From: Bacillota bacterium | GTDB lineage: Bacteria > Bacillota > Dethiobacteria > DTU022 | NCBI GenBank assembly: GCA_011389985.1 | Contig: JAABTH010000010.1 | Coordinates: 1 to 64,000 of the forward strand | Length of the DNA stretch: 64,000 bases | Reading direction: 5' to 3' | Part shown: piece by piece, positions 15,113 through 24,692 of the stretch | How the letters are laid out: every line of letters begins with the position of its first letter | Numbering within the stretch: the stretch's first letter is position 1 | Program-made: the position numbers and the translations under genes | The notes under the pieces: model-generated | What the model was told of the DNA's origin: nothing | Database searches by the model: none | The model's input: only the letters and a program-made list of their open reading frames with translations

Positions 15113-16794
15113 TATTTGTCTCTTAATACCGCACGGGCAAATGTGCGGTTTACATCCTTAATTTCTGCTTTTACCGTTTCACCAACCTTTTCGCCGGCAC
15201 CTTCAATGTTTATAACAAATCCCTGAATACGGGCAATTCCGTGGTTCGGGTTTGAGGAATGGGGCTCTTCTATAATCAGATCATGAATTTCGCCTGCCTT
15301 AACTGGAAGAGCCAACGTTTGGATCTCTTTGTGGCTTCCGCGGGCAACTATTCTGTGCCGCTCAAGGTGAATATCTTCAGTTCCGCGGATAAATATATGT
15401 CTGCCAAGTTCATCCTCAAGTTTTTTTAAGTTTCCACCACCACTTCCAATGATAATTGCCGCCACTTCATGGTGCATTTCTACCAGAACAGCTTTGCTCT
15501 TTTCTTCTTTTAACTCCTCTTTGAGCTGACTTTCAATATGGGTACTGATCACCAGGGGAGTCAGCACTCGACCAGAGCCGCCACAGTACGGGCAGGCTCG
15601 CTGCAGGTATTCTGAAAGATCCTGACGTACTTTTTTACGGGTCATTTCGACCAGACCGAGGTTTGTCAGGCCAAGCACGTATGTTTTGGTACGATCACTT
15701 TTAATTGAGTTGTTTAGCTTATCAATCACTTTACACCTGTGATCTTCAATACTCATATCTATAAAATCGATAATAATGATTCCGCCTATATCCCGTAGAC
15801 GTACCTGCCGGGCAATTTCATCTGCTGCTTCCAGGTTGGTTTTTAGGATTGTATCGGCAAGGTTGCGACGACCGATATAACGACCCGTATTAACGTCTAT
15901 AACTGTAAGAGCTTCAGTTTCATCAAAAACCAGGTAGCCGCCGCTTTTCAGCCATACTTGTCTGGCCAGGGCTTTTTCAATTTCTTTTTCAACCCCGTAT
16001 CTTTCAAATATTGGTTCAACTTCCTGATAAAGCTTTACCTTGCTCTTAAGGTGAGGAGATATATAATCGACAATCTCACGAACCTTGTCATACTCATGTT
16101 CATTATCAATTAAAAAACTACTAAACTCTTCTACAAAAAGGTCACGGGCAATACGGCATGTTAATGATAAATCCTGGTAAAGTATAGAAGGCGCTGTTTT
16201 TTGCTGAAAGCGGGTTAAAATTCGGTTCCACAGCTGTACCAGAAACTGAAGATCCTGGGCCATTACTTCGCTTTCAACACCCTCTGCCACGGTTCTTACA
16301 ATTAAGCCAAGCTGCTCCGGCTTTAAATTTTCTACTTCCCGGCGCAGCCTTTCACGTTCGGCCTGACTTTCAATTCTTCTTGAAACACCAATATAATCAG
16401 CGCCCGGAACTAATACCAGGTAGCGCCCCGGTATGGTAATCTGCCCTGTAACTCTTGCCCCTTTACTGCCGTATGGCTCCTTAATTACCTGAACCATAAT
16501 CTCTTCGCCAACCTTTAGTAGCTTATCAATCGAGCTCCGAGCCATTGGAGGCGTCTCGTCATCCCAATCGGAAGATACATCATCTACATAGAGGAAAGCA
16601 TTTTTTTCCAGGCCTATGTCGACAAAAGCAGCCTGCATACCCGGCAAAACATTAGCAACAGTGCCCTTATAAAGATTACCGACCACTCTGTACTGTAAAG
16701 GTCGTTCAATATCTAATTCAACGAGCTTTCCTTTTTCCAGCAAGGCTACCCGGGTTGCCCTGTTATCACAGTTTACAATAATTTTTTTATCCAT
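15112..16794 (-). CDS. rng: Ribonuclease E/G family endoribonuclease (RNase G)
   Basis: Endoribonuclease for rRNA maturation and mRNA decay. The 560-residue protein has an N-terminal S1-like region (GNLYKGTVANVLPGMQAAFV), the catalytic DNase I-like core with FDETEALTVIDVNTGRYIG and DIGGIIIIDFIDM, and the Zn-link CPYCGGSGR. A C-terminal extension of roughly 130 residues ends in a TRAM-like beta segment. The two genes upstream (16.8-19.3 kb) accompany RNase G in many Clostridia. It follows the first of them by 9 bases and is probably co-transcribed. Confidence 0.93.
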   Translation of the reverse strand: MDKKIIVNCDNRATRVALLEKGKLVELDIERPLQYRVVGNLYKGTVANVLPGMQAAFVDIGLEKNAFLYVDDVSSDWDDETPPMARSSIDKLLKVGEEIMVQVIKEPYGSKGARVTGQITIPGRYLVLVPGADYIGVSRRIESQAERERLRREVENLKPEQLGLIVRTVAEGVESEVMAQDLQFLVQLWNRILTRFQQKTAPSILYQDLSLTCRIARDLFVEEFSSFLIDNEHEYDKVREIVDYISPHLKSKVKLYQEVEPIFERYGVEKEIEKALARQVWLKSGGYLVFDETEALTVIDVNTGRYIGRRNLADTILKTNLEAADEIARQVRLRDIGGIIIIDFIDMSIEDHRCKVIDKLNNSIKSDRTKTYVLGLTNLGLVEMTRKKVRQDLSEYLQRACPYCGGSGRVLTPLVISTHIESQLKEELKEEKSKAVLVEMHHEVAAIIIGSGGGNLKKLEDELGRHIFIRGTEDIHLERHRIVARGSHKEIQTLALPVKAGEIHDLIIEEPHSSNPNHGIARIQGFVINIEGAGEKVGETVKAEIKDVNRTFARAVLRDK

Positions 16795-16803
16795 AGTAAC
16801 TAA

Positions 16804-17529
16804 TCACATCCTTTCGGACAAAGGCTTCAGAATATCACCTTTTTTATAATAAAGGCACTCGCGGTGCAAGTTCCAGCAGGCAGCATTTAATGATTCGTCA
16901 CCGCTTTCAAGCGCAAGCTGTTCAAGAAAGAATACCGGTGAAATGCCTCCACGACTTCCTGCTTTTAATAGAAGTTTCAATACTACCAGTCCGCCGGTTT
17001 GGGTGTCCCGCTTTGCCTCAATGATATAAGGGCGAACATTTATATGGCTATCTTTTTTCTTCTTAGCGGATTTTGTAAACACGATTTCATTTTTTTGCAT
17101 TAGTTTTTCTAAAGATTTTTCAGTAATATCACCCAAATTATCATTCAATGATTCATTTTTTTCAAATGATCTCAATTCAGCCCTGTACATGGCGGCTTCT
17201 ACCAAAGCGGCAAGCGCAGGCGAATCAGGCTCAGCCTCTATTGCTTTGATTACCTGCAACCCTTCAGGCATTTGGTATAAAAGTTCTGATATAAATTGTT
17301 CCGGCGAAACTTCAGCTTCAAAGTAAACTTCACCCGGTTCATTCGAAGCAGTTACACCAAGCGGCAGAGGCAGTGCCAGAGTCAGGCGTGGATGGGGATT
17401 AAATCCCTGGCTGAAGGCGAGAGGTAAATCGGTCCGGCGTAAGGCCCGGATAAACAATCGCAACGTGTCAAGATGTGAAATATAGGCAAGAGATCTGGAG
17501 CGTGAGAATAGAAACTTTATTCTATACAT
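16804..17529 (-). CDS. DUF2344 / radical-SAM-linked protein (TIGR03936 type)
   Basis: A 241-residue protein of the radical-SAM-linked family found next to or fused to the large radical-SAM protein encoded upstream. It starts MYRIKFLFSRSRSLAYISHLD, and GFNPHPRLTLALPLPLGV is the conserved core. ATG 17529 has a GGGGGAG SD and overlaps the end of the upstream gene; an apparent longer frame to 17964 is only overlap with that gene. Function is unknown; its constant pairing with a radical-SAM enzyme and RNase G suggests RNA or ribosome modification, which is inference. Confidence 0.85.
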   Translation of the reverse strand: MYRIKFLFSRSRSLAYISHLDTLRLFIRALRRTDLPLAFSQGFNPHPRLTLALPLPLGVTASNEPGEVYFEAEVSPEQFISELLYQMPEGLQVIKAIEAEPDSPALAALVEAAMYRAELRSFEKNESLNDNLGDITEKSLEKLMQKNEIVFTKSAKKKKDSHINVRPYIIEAKRDTQTGGLVVLKLLLKAGSRGGISPVFFLEQLALESGDESLNAACWNLHRECLYYKKGDILKPLSERM

Positions 17530-19303
17530 TATCCGCTCCCCCTTCTTCCCCGTACGAGTGTGCAAGTTTATTTTCCCTGACAAACAGTTCTCTTTCCACT
17601 CCGCAATCAAGGTGATCCCAGGGTAAACAGTCTTCAAAAGCAAAACGTCTTTCAGAATACTTTGCTCCGTCGATACCTGTTTTAGCAAAAGCCTGCTGCC
17701 AGAGGGCAAATGAAAAGTGCTCAGACCAGCCGTCAAGACGGCAACCAAGTTTCCATGCTTTTTCAAGCAAAGGAGCAAGCAGTCTGTCTCCCCTGGCAAA
17801 TACTGCTTCAAGAAAACTGGTTTCAGCATCATGCCAACTAAAATCGATCCCCGGAATTTTTCTAAAACCCTCCACCAGAATCTGCTGTCTTCTGATGATT
17901 TCCTGCAGAGAAATTTGGGGCTCCCATTGAAAAGGAGTATTTGCTTTTGGTACAAAGGTAGCAACGCTGACTGAAAGCTTAAGGGCTCCCTTTACCCTGC
18001 CGCGAAATCGATTGCGTATATCACGACACATAGAAATAATCGCTTCCACATCTTCATCTTTCTCGGTTGGCAATCCTATCATAAAATAAAGTTTGAAACC
18101 CTGCCAACCTGCAGTGACAGCATCATTTAGGGCAGAGTATATTTCGTTTTCTGAAATATTTTTTCTAATCACCCTGCGCAATCGTTCTGTAGCTGCCTCC
18201 GGTGCAAAAGTCAGACTGCTTCGCCTCCCCTGATGCAAACGATGCGCCAGTTTAACAGAATAGGAATCGAGACGAAGAGAAGGCAGGCTGCACTTAACCC
18301 TGTCACCATCTAACTTGTTATCGAGATCTTCAATTAATTGATCAAGATGTGGATAATCACTGCTGCTTAGTGAAGATAGCGATAGTTCATCATAACCGGT
18401 GGCAGCAACCAGATTTTTGGCAATGGCCACAATTTTCTCTGCGCTGCGGCGGCGTACAGGCCTGAAAATGTAACCGGCCTGACAAAACCTGCATCCTCTT
18501 CCACATCCTCTGAAAAGCTCTACTACTGCCCGGTCGTGCACTGTCTGAATAAATGGTACTACAGGAACGGTTGGATAAGGTGCATCATCAAGATCCATAA
18601 CAATTCTTTTAACCACCCGGCCAGGTGCAACTGCTTTATTATTGATCTTTAACAGTTTTTCCGCTTCATTATAAATTGGCTCATAAAAATCAGGAACGTA
18701 AACTCCTTCTATCTCTGAAAAATGCTTCAGAATTTCTTTTCGGCCGGCATCTTTTTTCTTGAGAACAGCAAGTTCAAGCAGCAGTTCAGGCAAGACTTCC
18801 TCTGATTCTCCTAGAACAAAGAGATCAAAAAAAGGCGCAAGCGGTTCAGGATTAAAAGTACAGGGTCCACCACCGATAATTAAGGGATCATCACTACTGC
18901 GTTCACTTCTGTAGAGAGATAAACCGGCAAGGTCAAGCATATTCAAAACATTTGTGTAGCTAAGCTCATATTGCAGTGAAAAACCGATAACATCAAAATT
19001 TTTGAGGGGCGTAGCGCTTTCTAAGGTGAAGAGAGGCAAATTATTTTTCCTCATCTCCTCCTCCATATCTACCGCCGGGGTAAAAACTCTTTCCATCAAT
19101 AGATTATTTTGGGTATTAACACTCTCGTATAAAATTTTTAGCCCCTGGTTAGACATACCAACTTCGTAAAGATCAGGAAATGCAAATGCCATTATCACTG
19201 CCATTTCTAAGTGATCTTTGTGCACAGAATTCCACTCGTTGCCAAGGTAACGTGCCGGTTTCTGTACTCTTGATAGAACTAATTCAATCTTACTATTATG
19301 CAC
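17522..19303 (-). CDS. Radical SAM protein, TIGR03960 type
   Basis: Iron-sulfur radical-SAM enzyme of unknown reaction. The 593-residue protein has an N-terminal B12-binding-like region (FPDLYEVGMSNQGLKILYE, then IGGGPCTFNPEPLAPFFDLF) and the cluster motif CGRGCRFCQAG near residue 260. The radical-SAM barrel follows, with a C-terminal region rich in aromatic residues. GTG 19303 is preferred over GTG 19309 because the GGGAG SD is 8 rather than 2 bases away. It overlaps the next gene by 8 bases. The order radicalSAM - DUF2344 - rng is conserved in Clostridia. Confidence 0.88.
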   Translation of the reverse strand: MHNSKIELVLSRVQKPARYLGNEWNSVHKDHLEMAVIMAFAFPDLYEVGMSNQGLKILYESVNTQNNLLMERVFTPAVDMEEEMRKNNLPLFTLESATPLKNFDVIGFSLQYELSYTNVLNMLDLAGLSLYRSERSSDDPLIIGGGPCTFNPEPLAPFFDLFVLGESEEVLPELLLELAVLKKKDAGRKEILKHFSEIEGVYVPDFYEPIYNEAEKLLKINNKAVAPGRVVKRIVMDLDDAPYPTVPVVPFIQTVHDRAVVELFRGCGRGCRFCQAGYIFRPVRRRSAEKIVAIAKNLVAATGYDELSLSSLSSSDYPHLDQLIEDLDNKLDGDRVKCSLPSLRLDSYSVKLAHRLHQGRRSSLTFAPEAATERLRRVIRKNISENEIYSALNDAVTAGWQGFKLYFMIGLPTEKDEDVEAIISMCRDIRNRFRGRVKGALKLSVSVATFVPKANTPFQWEPQISLQEIIRRQQILVEGFRKIPGIDFSWHDAETSFLEAVFARGDRLLAPLLEKAWKLGCRLDGWSEHFSFALWQQAFAKTGIDGAKYSERRFAFEDCLPWDHLDCGVERELFVRENKLAHSYGEEGGADNV

Positions 19304-19424
19304 AGTCACTTCTCCCTGAAAAGCCTTTATTTGTTTATCAATATCAATAACATTTTAACAGTTATCTTTTTTTCACTATTCTTAAAGAATGATACCATAT
19401 AATTCCTCTGCTGATAAGTGCAGG

Positions 19425-20114
19425 CTATAAAAGGCCTTTTTCCCGAAAACTATAAAAACAACCATCACCAATTATGATATGATCGCGCACGGCTATACCA
19501 AGAATATTGCCGGCTTCGACTAACCGCCGTGTAACCTCGAGATCTTCCTGGCTTGGAGAGGGATCACCGCTGGGATGGTTATGAAAAAGAATTACAGAAG
19601 AGGCGCTTTTACGCAGAGGAATATTAAAAATTTCCCTTGGGTGCACAATAGATGCGTTAAGGCTTCCTACCGATATTTCTTCCCTCGAAATAATATGGTT
19701 TTTTGTATTAAGAAGCAGAATTTTAAAATACTCTTTTTTCTTGTAGCGTAGCTCTTCCATAAACAACTCAGCAGCCTGTCGGGGGTTGGTAATACTACCT
19801 GAAGCTTCCCGCGGTGCAGTGGCCAAACGGCAGCCCAACTCCAGGGCAGCTTTTATTGTTACCGCTTTATCCGGCCCTATACCCCTGTTTTCCTGTAGAT
19901 CTTCAAGTGATAGATCAGGCAGGTTTCTCAAACCGCCACCGCGGGTCAGTATTCTAGTCGCAAGTTGAACAGCCGATTCATTCTTATTGCCGGTACGGAT
20001 CAGAATAGCCAGGAGCTCGGCGTTGGTAAGCGCTTCTGGACCAAGAGTTTTTAATTTTTCTCTCGGCCTTTCTTCCAAAGGAAGATCTCTAATCATTATT
20101 GACTCATTTTGCAT
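19425..20114 (-). CDS. radC: RadC family JAB/JAMM protein
   Basis: RadC (229 residues) with an N-terminal helix-hairpin-helix region (NRGIGPDKAVTIKAALELG) and a C-terminal JAMM metal site in HNHPSGDPSPSQEDLEVT. It was historically called a DNA repair protein, but its biochemical role is unresolved. ATG 20114 has an AAAGGA SD 8 bases upstream; the frame also has an ATG at 20123. It overlaps the end of maf. It is the last gene of the long rnf-mrp-apbE-Gx-maf-radC block. Confidence 0.93.
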   Translation of the reverse strand: MQNESIMIRDLPLEERPREKLKTLGPEALTNAELLAILIRTGNKNESAVQLATRILTRGGGLRNLPDLSLEDLQENRGIGPDKAVTIKAALELGCRLATAPREASGSITNPRQAAELFMEELRYKKKEYFKILLLNTKNHIISREEISVGSLNASIVHPREIFNIPLRKSASSVILFHNHPSGDPSPSQEDLEVTRRLVEAGNILGIAVRDHIIIGDGCFYSFREKGLL

Positions 20115-20706
20115 AATCGCCATCCTTTCCGCTCAGCCATATTGAAACATTCATGCGCAAAATAAGATCAAAAAGCAAACCAAGTGGCAACCCGACAACG
20201 TTCGAATAACAGCCATCTATTTTTTCAATAAACAGGCCCGCCCTGCCCTGTATTCCGTATGCGCCGGCTTTGTCAAAAGGTTCACCTGTATCAATATAAG
20301 CTTCTATATATTTTATTTCGAGGTTCTTCATCCAGACTGAGGTTTCCTCCGCGCCAATTTCAATATTACCTGAAGAAACATCAAGAAGCGCCAGGCCGGT
20401 AAATACTTCGTGCTTTTCACCACTCAGACGGCAAAGCATCTGCTTTGCCTCTATCCTGTCAGCCGGTTTACCCAAAATCTCATTCTTGTGAATAACGATT
20501 GTATCTGCAGCAAGAATATATCCTTCTGCCAGACGTTCTGAAACAGCCAGAGCCTTTTTTTGCGCAAGTTTAAGAACAAGGTCCCTGGGTGATGCACTTT
20601 GCTCATTTTCTTCATTTATATTCGGAATTTCCACCCTGAAAGTGATGCCTGCCTGCTGTAATAATTCGGCTCGCCGTGGTGATGCTGAAGCAAGGACCAA
20701 GTTCAT
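20104..20706 (-). CDS. maf: Maf nucleoside triphosphate pyrophosphatase
   Basis: Hydrolyses non-canonical or selected nucleoside triphosphates (dTTP/UTP type in characterised members) and is linked with septum inhibition. The 200-residue protein starts LVLASASPRRAELLQQAG, then ILAADTIVIHKNEILGKP and YGIQGRAGLFIEKIDGCYSN, all family motifs. Its ATG overlaps the upstream stop (ATGA). Confidence 0.94.
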   Translation of the reverse strand: MNLVLASASPRRAELLQQAGITFRVEIPNINEENEQSASPRDLVLKLAQKKALAVSERLAEGYILAADTIVIHKNEILGKPADRIEAKQMLCRLSGEKHEVFTGLALLDVSSGNIEIGAEETSVWMKNLEIKYIEAYIDTGEPFDKAGAYGIQGRAGLFIEKIDGCYSNVVGLPLGLLFDLILRMNVSIWLSGKDGDYAK

Positions 20707-21266
20707 CCGGTAGCCCCCATACCACTTTGTTTTATCATTCTCCTGGTCACTCCTTCGAGATAGTATGCAGCGAGACCTGTAAACAGCCCGGTGGGCACTG
20801 ATAAAAGCAGCAGCAGTGGATAGTAGCCCGTAAATAACGCCGCATTTGATATAATAAGACTTGCCAGCGCTATCTGTGTTATGTTATGAGTTGCTGCGCC
20901 GATCACGCTTACTGATATAAGACTGACTAAACCTTTTTTTTGCAGCAACAGCACCAGGGCCATTGCCAGACAACTTACTATTCCGGCGCTGAAACTGAGC
21001 CAAAAACCAAAACCGAATAACCCCCCAACGAATATACTGCCCAGCACTGAACGTACCATTGAAACCAAAAGGCCGCTTTTCAAACCAAACAGAACAAGTG
21101 TTAGAAGTGTTATTATGTTTGCCAAACCGAGCCTGACACCGGGTACCGGCATCGGTAAAGGCAGTGCTGCCTCAACAGTGTGTATAACCACAGCAAAGGT
21201 AATCAAAACAGCCAGGTATGTCAGGTAGTTTAGACGGCTGCGCAAAGTAATTCTTGTATTCGACAT
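20703..21266 (-). CDS. Gx transporter family membrane protein (Hpre_diP_synt_I family)
   Basis: Polytopic membrane protein of 187 residues with about five to six helices and conserved VPGVRLGLANIITLL. Such proteins are annotated both as heptaprenyl diphosphate synthase component I and as Gx transporters, and often sit near apbE or FMN-binding proteins. ATG 21266 follows AGGA; seven further residues upstream are possible. It lies 60 bases after apbE and overlaps maf. The transport substrate is unknown. Confidence 0.75.
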   Translation of the reverse strand: MSNTRITLRSRLNYLTYLAVLITFAVVIHTVEAALPLPMPVPGVRLGLANIITLLTLVLFGLKSGLLVSMVRSVLGSIFVGGLFGFGFWLSFSAGIVSCLAMALVLLLQKKGLVSLISVSVIGAATHNITQIALASLIISNAALFTGYYPLLLLLSVPTGLFTGLAAYYLEGVTRRMIKQSGMGATG

Positions 21267-21326
21267 GCTTATTCCTTTCATTAACAAGCAGATAAGTTGC
21301 TTTCAGATAATACTCACAATCATTGA

Positions 21327-22406
21327 CTATGGATCTAGTTCAATCAAATCAAAAAGACCGCTTGAGATAATAATTTCAAGATCCGGGGTAATCAGCACAC
21401 CCTCAACACCGGGCAACCGTTCAATTAAAGCCAATCCTTCATCAGGTCCGAGGACAAAAACAGTAGTAGAAAGTGCATCTGCAGCAATGGCGGTTTCGGC
21501 AACAATCGTAACACTTGCAAGCAGTGCTGCCGGCATACCGCTTTTTGGATCAAGAATGTGATGGTAGCTTTCACCATCAGCTTCAAAGCTGCGCTCGTAA
21601 TCACCGGAAGTAACCACTGCGCCATCTTTAGATTGCAAAACAGCAATTACTTTATTCTGATCACGTGGGTGGCGTACGCCAATTCGCCAGGGGGTACCAT
21701 CCGGTCTCGATCCGATCAAACCGATATCACCGCCGGCATTAACAAAAGCTGTTTTGATTCCCGCCTCTTTAAGTATAGCGAGCGCTCTGTCAACAATATA
21801 TCCTTTTGCAATGCCTCCGAGTTCCAGGGCCATTGATTGATCCGGCAGATACAGCTCATTCCTTTCACTGTCAACAATTAACATTCTGTAGTCAACAAGG
21901 GAAATTACCTCTTTAATTTCTTCCTTTTCAGGCAGGCGGTATTCCTGACCGAGGAAACCCCATAAATCAATTAAGGGAGCAATTGTAGGATCAAATGCTC
22001 CTCCGCTTATCTCGCCATAATAAACTGCCTGTTCTGCAACAAATAAAACATCCGGGTTAACAGAAACAGGATTCAGGCCGGCCTGAGCATTTAACCTGCT
22101 GACATCACTGTCGGGCAGGCTGCGACTGAACAATTTTTCGAGCCTGCCGATTTCAGAGTATACTTTATCTGCTATTTGATCACCCTTTGTGCCCGCGACG
22201 GTTTCAAAACGCAATTCGATTGCAGTATCCATCATCACTCGCTGATAAGTTACCAGCTGATCCGTATTTGCACCGCGCAATAGAAGAAACATTAAAAGGA
22301 TCACAACTGTCGCGAATATAAAAATATACCTGGGCTTAGCAATAATTTTTTTAAATCTGTTTTTATAATTTGCAGAACTTTCCTCTGCCTGTTCCAAAAG
22401 TTCCAA
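21327..22406 (-). CDS. apbE: ApbE-type FAD:protein FMN transferase
   Basis: Membrane-anchored, externally facing enzyme that transfers FMN from FAD to threonine in flavoprotein motifs such as those of RnfD and RnfG. The 359-residue protein has one N-terminal transmembrane helix (about residues 28-44) and the core GGAFDPTIAPLIDLWGF, GGIAKGYIVDRAL and AFVNAGGDIGLIG. C-terminally it has HHILDPKSGMPA and the metal-site region ETAIAADALSTTVFVLGPDEG. The start is TTG 22406 or TTG 22397; the SD is poorly placed for both. Downstream of rnf and mrp, it is the expected maturation factor for the Rnf flavins. Confidence 0.93.
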   Translation of the reverse strand: MELLEQAEESSANYKNRFKKIIAKPRYIFIFATVVILLMFLLLRGANTDQLVTYQRVMMDTAIELRFETVAGTKGDQIADKVYSEIGRLEKLFSRSLPDSDVSRLNAQAGLNPVSVNPDVLFVAEQAVYYGEISGGAFDPTIAPLIDLWGFLGQEYRLPEKEEIKEVISLVDYRMLIVDSERNELYLPDQSMALELGGIAKGYIVDRALAILKEAGIKTAFVNAGGDIGLIGSRPDGTPWRIGVRHPRDQNKVIAVLQSKDGAVVTSGDYERSFEADGESYHHILDPKSGMPAALLASVTIVAETAIAADALSTTVFVLGPDEGLALIERLPGVEGVLITPDLEIIISSGLFDLIELDP

Positions 22407-22412
22407 CGCCCC

Positions 22413-24692
22413 TTACGATGATCTTCCGAAATAAAAGATAACAATTAATACAATGCCAAGGACAAGAACAAGAAGCAGATTGTCGAAACTTAAATTCTTA
22501 GTGGTCCACTTGTCACTCTCATCTTTATCCTGTTTTTTGTTTTTACCGGCCAGGTGTTTTTCAACTTCATCCCTGGTTTTTTTACCGGCCTTGTCGTAAG
22601 CAACATTTAACGCTTTATCAAGATCATTTGAGTGCTTTGCTAAATTCTGTGCCGCTTTTCCGGTTTTCTTGTATGCTTTATCAAGAGCTGAATCCATATC
22701 AGCGGACTTATCGGCAAGTTTCCTGGCAGCCTTACCGGATCTCTGGTATAATTTGTCAAGCTTTTCGTCCATGTCTTTCGAACTCTCTGCCAGTTTACTA
22801 CCGATCAAACCCCATTTCTTATAAAAACTATCCAAACCGTGATCAACATTACCGACGAAATCACACACGTTACGGGCTGCATTACCCGATTGATTGTAAA
22901 CACTATCAACAGTAGAGTCAAGAACCAGCCCTGCTTTACAGGTTAGAATCATGAGACGATTGGTCAGCGGCCTGTATAACAGGGCATAAATGCTGAGCCA
23001 GGGGGGCGGCTGCCAGTTAAACCAGTTGCGGTATAATCCCGGAACATAAATAACAAGCGCCAGAATAACAACAATAAGCATTGCTTCAAGCGGATGCCAT
23101 TCAAAAAAGTTAAAATGATAAAGGTGATCCATAGCATAACCTTCATATTTTAAAACCTCGGAAGGCAGCACCAGAAAACGCTCAAGGATATAATTGGGAA
23201 ACAGGCCGATAGCAATAATGATTGCTGCAAATGTACTTAATACAATTTTTGTTGACAGCGCAAGTTTGTAAGATCGATCCAGCTTTTCTGGCACTGGACC
23301 TAAAAATACTCCCCGGAATAGTTTAATAAAATAACAGATCGTCAGTGCACTGGTCAGCGTAAATATTTTTTCAGCGAGTTCAATACTAAAAAGATCATTA
23401 TATTTAATAGCAATAAGTAGCGCATCGTGAATCAGGGTTTTGCTGGGATATCCATTGAAACCAGGTATTCCGGCAATACCGCAGGCTGCAATAATAAAGG
23501 TTGCACCCACAAACGGCATTTTTTTGAGCATACCACCAAGCCTTGATAGCTCGAGTTCATGAGTATACATATAGATAGTACCAACCATCATAAAGAGGCC
23601 GGCTTTGAAAAAAGCATGATTTATTATATGGTACATGGAACCGGCAAATCCCATCGCGCCTTCAGTACCCATGAATACTGCTGCACCAAAACCGGTTGCA
23701 ATATAACCGATCTGGCTGACACTGCTATAAGCAAGTATTCTTTTCATGTTACCCTGCAAAAGAGCCATAATTGCCCCGGACAGCATGGTAATAATTCCGA
23801 TCCACATTAAAACAGACCCCAGGTTAAAGAGGTACGCAGTGTCGGCAGTGCTAATTTCACCGGTAGAAGAATACAGGACGAGTGATACTCTCAAAATGCC
23901 GTATGCTCCTGCCTTAATCATAATTCCGGAAAGCAGGGCACTGGCTGGTGAAGGTGCAACAGGGTGAGCCTGAGGCAGCCATATATGCAGGGGAACGAGG
24001 CCAGCCTTAACGCCAAATCCAATCAGAAACAACACATAAATTGCTGTACGGTTTGGCCCGAGATTTTCCAGGACAGGTGTTATATCCACAGTTCCCGTGG
24101 CTGAATAGAGCATCATTATTGCAAAAAGCAGGGCTAAACCTCCGGCTATACCGAGATAGAGATACAGCAGACCTGCTTGCATAGCCTCACGGTTTTGTTC
24201 ATGAATAACCAGGATAAATGATGAAAGAGTCATCAGTTCAAAAAACAGAAAGAGCGTAAAAAAATCGCCGGCCAGAACAATACCCAGCATAGCGCCGAGA
24301 GTAATGATCAACACACTGTAATAACGGCGCCTGTTGTGTTCAAAGTCCATATATACAAATGAAAAAAGCGTGGCCAAAAACCAGATAAAAGCAATCAGAA
24401 AAGCAAAGATCCAACCAACCAGATCTACTTCAAAGAAAAGCCCCATCTGCATAAAATCAACCAGATCATACAACACCGTACCTGATAAAACCATAGGTAA
24501 TAACATTATTACCCCGACAAGTGCGGAAAGTGAGGCAAGCAAAGATATTACTTTACGAAGCGTATCAGCGCCGCTTTTAAAAAAATAGAGGCCTGTACCA
24601 ACCAGCAGCGGCAGCAGCGTGATCCACAATGGCAGGGAAGAATAGTATACCCGGCTCAGGTCGGGAAGATGTTCCGGAGCGACAGCAAACAA
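22413..24692 (-). CDS. MrpD/NuoN-like antiporter subunit with a five-repeat C-terminal tail
   Basis: Proton-pumping antiporter-type membrane subunit. Residues about 1-590 are the usual 14-helix core with the ion-path glutamate in FFELMTLSSFILVIHEQ and LPQAHPVAPSPASALLSG. Unusually, about 168 residues follow. Five 25-residue helical repeats, marked by Tyr599, 624, 649, 674 and 699 at exact 25-residue spacing (consensus DKAY-x3-GKAA-x2-LA-x3-DLD), precede a Lys-rich linker and a final transmembrane helix (about 737-755). Family members normally have about 490-510 residues. The start is TTG 24692 with SD GGGAGGG inside the previous gene. Confidence 0.9.
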   Translation of the reverse strand: MFAVAPEHLPDLSRVYYSSLPLWITLLPLLVGTGLYFFKSGADTLRKVISLLASLSALVGVIMLLPMVLSGTVLYDLVDFMQMGLFFEVDLVGWIFAFLIAFIWFLATLFSFVYMDFEHNRRRYYSVLIITLGAMLGIVLAGDFFTLFLFFELMTLSSFILVIHEQNREAMQAGLLYLYLGIAGGLALLFAIMMLYSATGTVDITPVLENLGPNRTAIYVLFLIGFGVKAGLVPLHIWLPQAHPVAPSPASALLSGIMIKAGAYGILRVSLVLYSSTGEISTADTAYLFNLGSVLMWIGIITMLSGAIMALLQGNMKRILAYSSVSQIGYIATGFGAAVFMGTEGAMGFAGSMYHIINHAFFKAGLFMMVGTIYMYTHELELSRLGGMLKKMPFVGATFIIAACGIAGIPGFNGYPSKTLIHDALLIAIKYNDLFSIELAEKIFTLTSALTICYFIKLFRGVFLGPVPEKLDRSYKLALSTKIVLSTFAAIIIAIGLFPNYILERFLVLPSEVLKYEGYAMDHLYHFNFFEWHPLEAMLIVVILALVIYVPGLYRNWFNWQPPPWLSIYALLYRPLTNRLMILTCKAGLVLDSTVDSVYNQSGNAARNVCDFVGNVDHGLDSFYKKWGLIGSKLAESSKDMDEKLDKLYQRSGKAARKLADKSADMDSALDKAYKKTGKAAQNLAKHSNDLDKALNVAYDKAGKKTRDEVEKHLAGKNKKQDKDESDKWTTKNLSFDNLLLVLVLGIVLIVIFYFGRSS

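Noticed and set aside
16804..17964. A 386-codon version of the DUF2344 protein
   Set aside because: The extra N-terminal part is another frame of the upstream radical-SAM gene; ATG 17529 with a strong SD and overlap matches the family.
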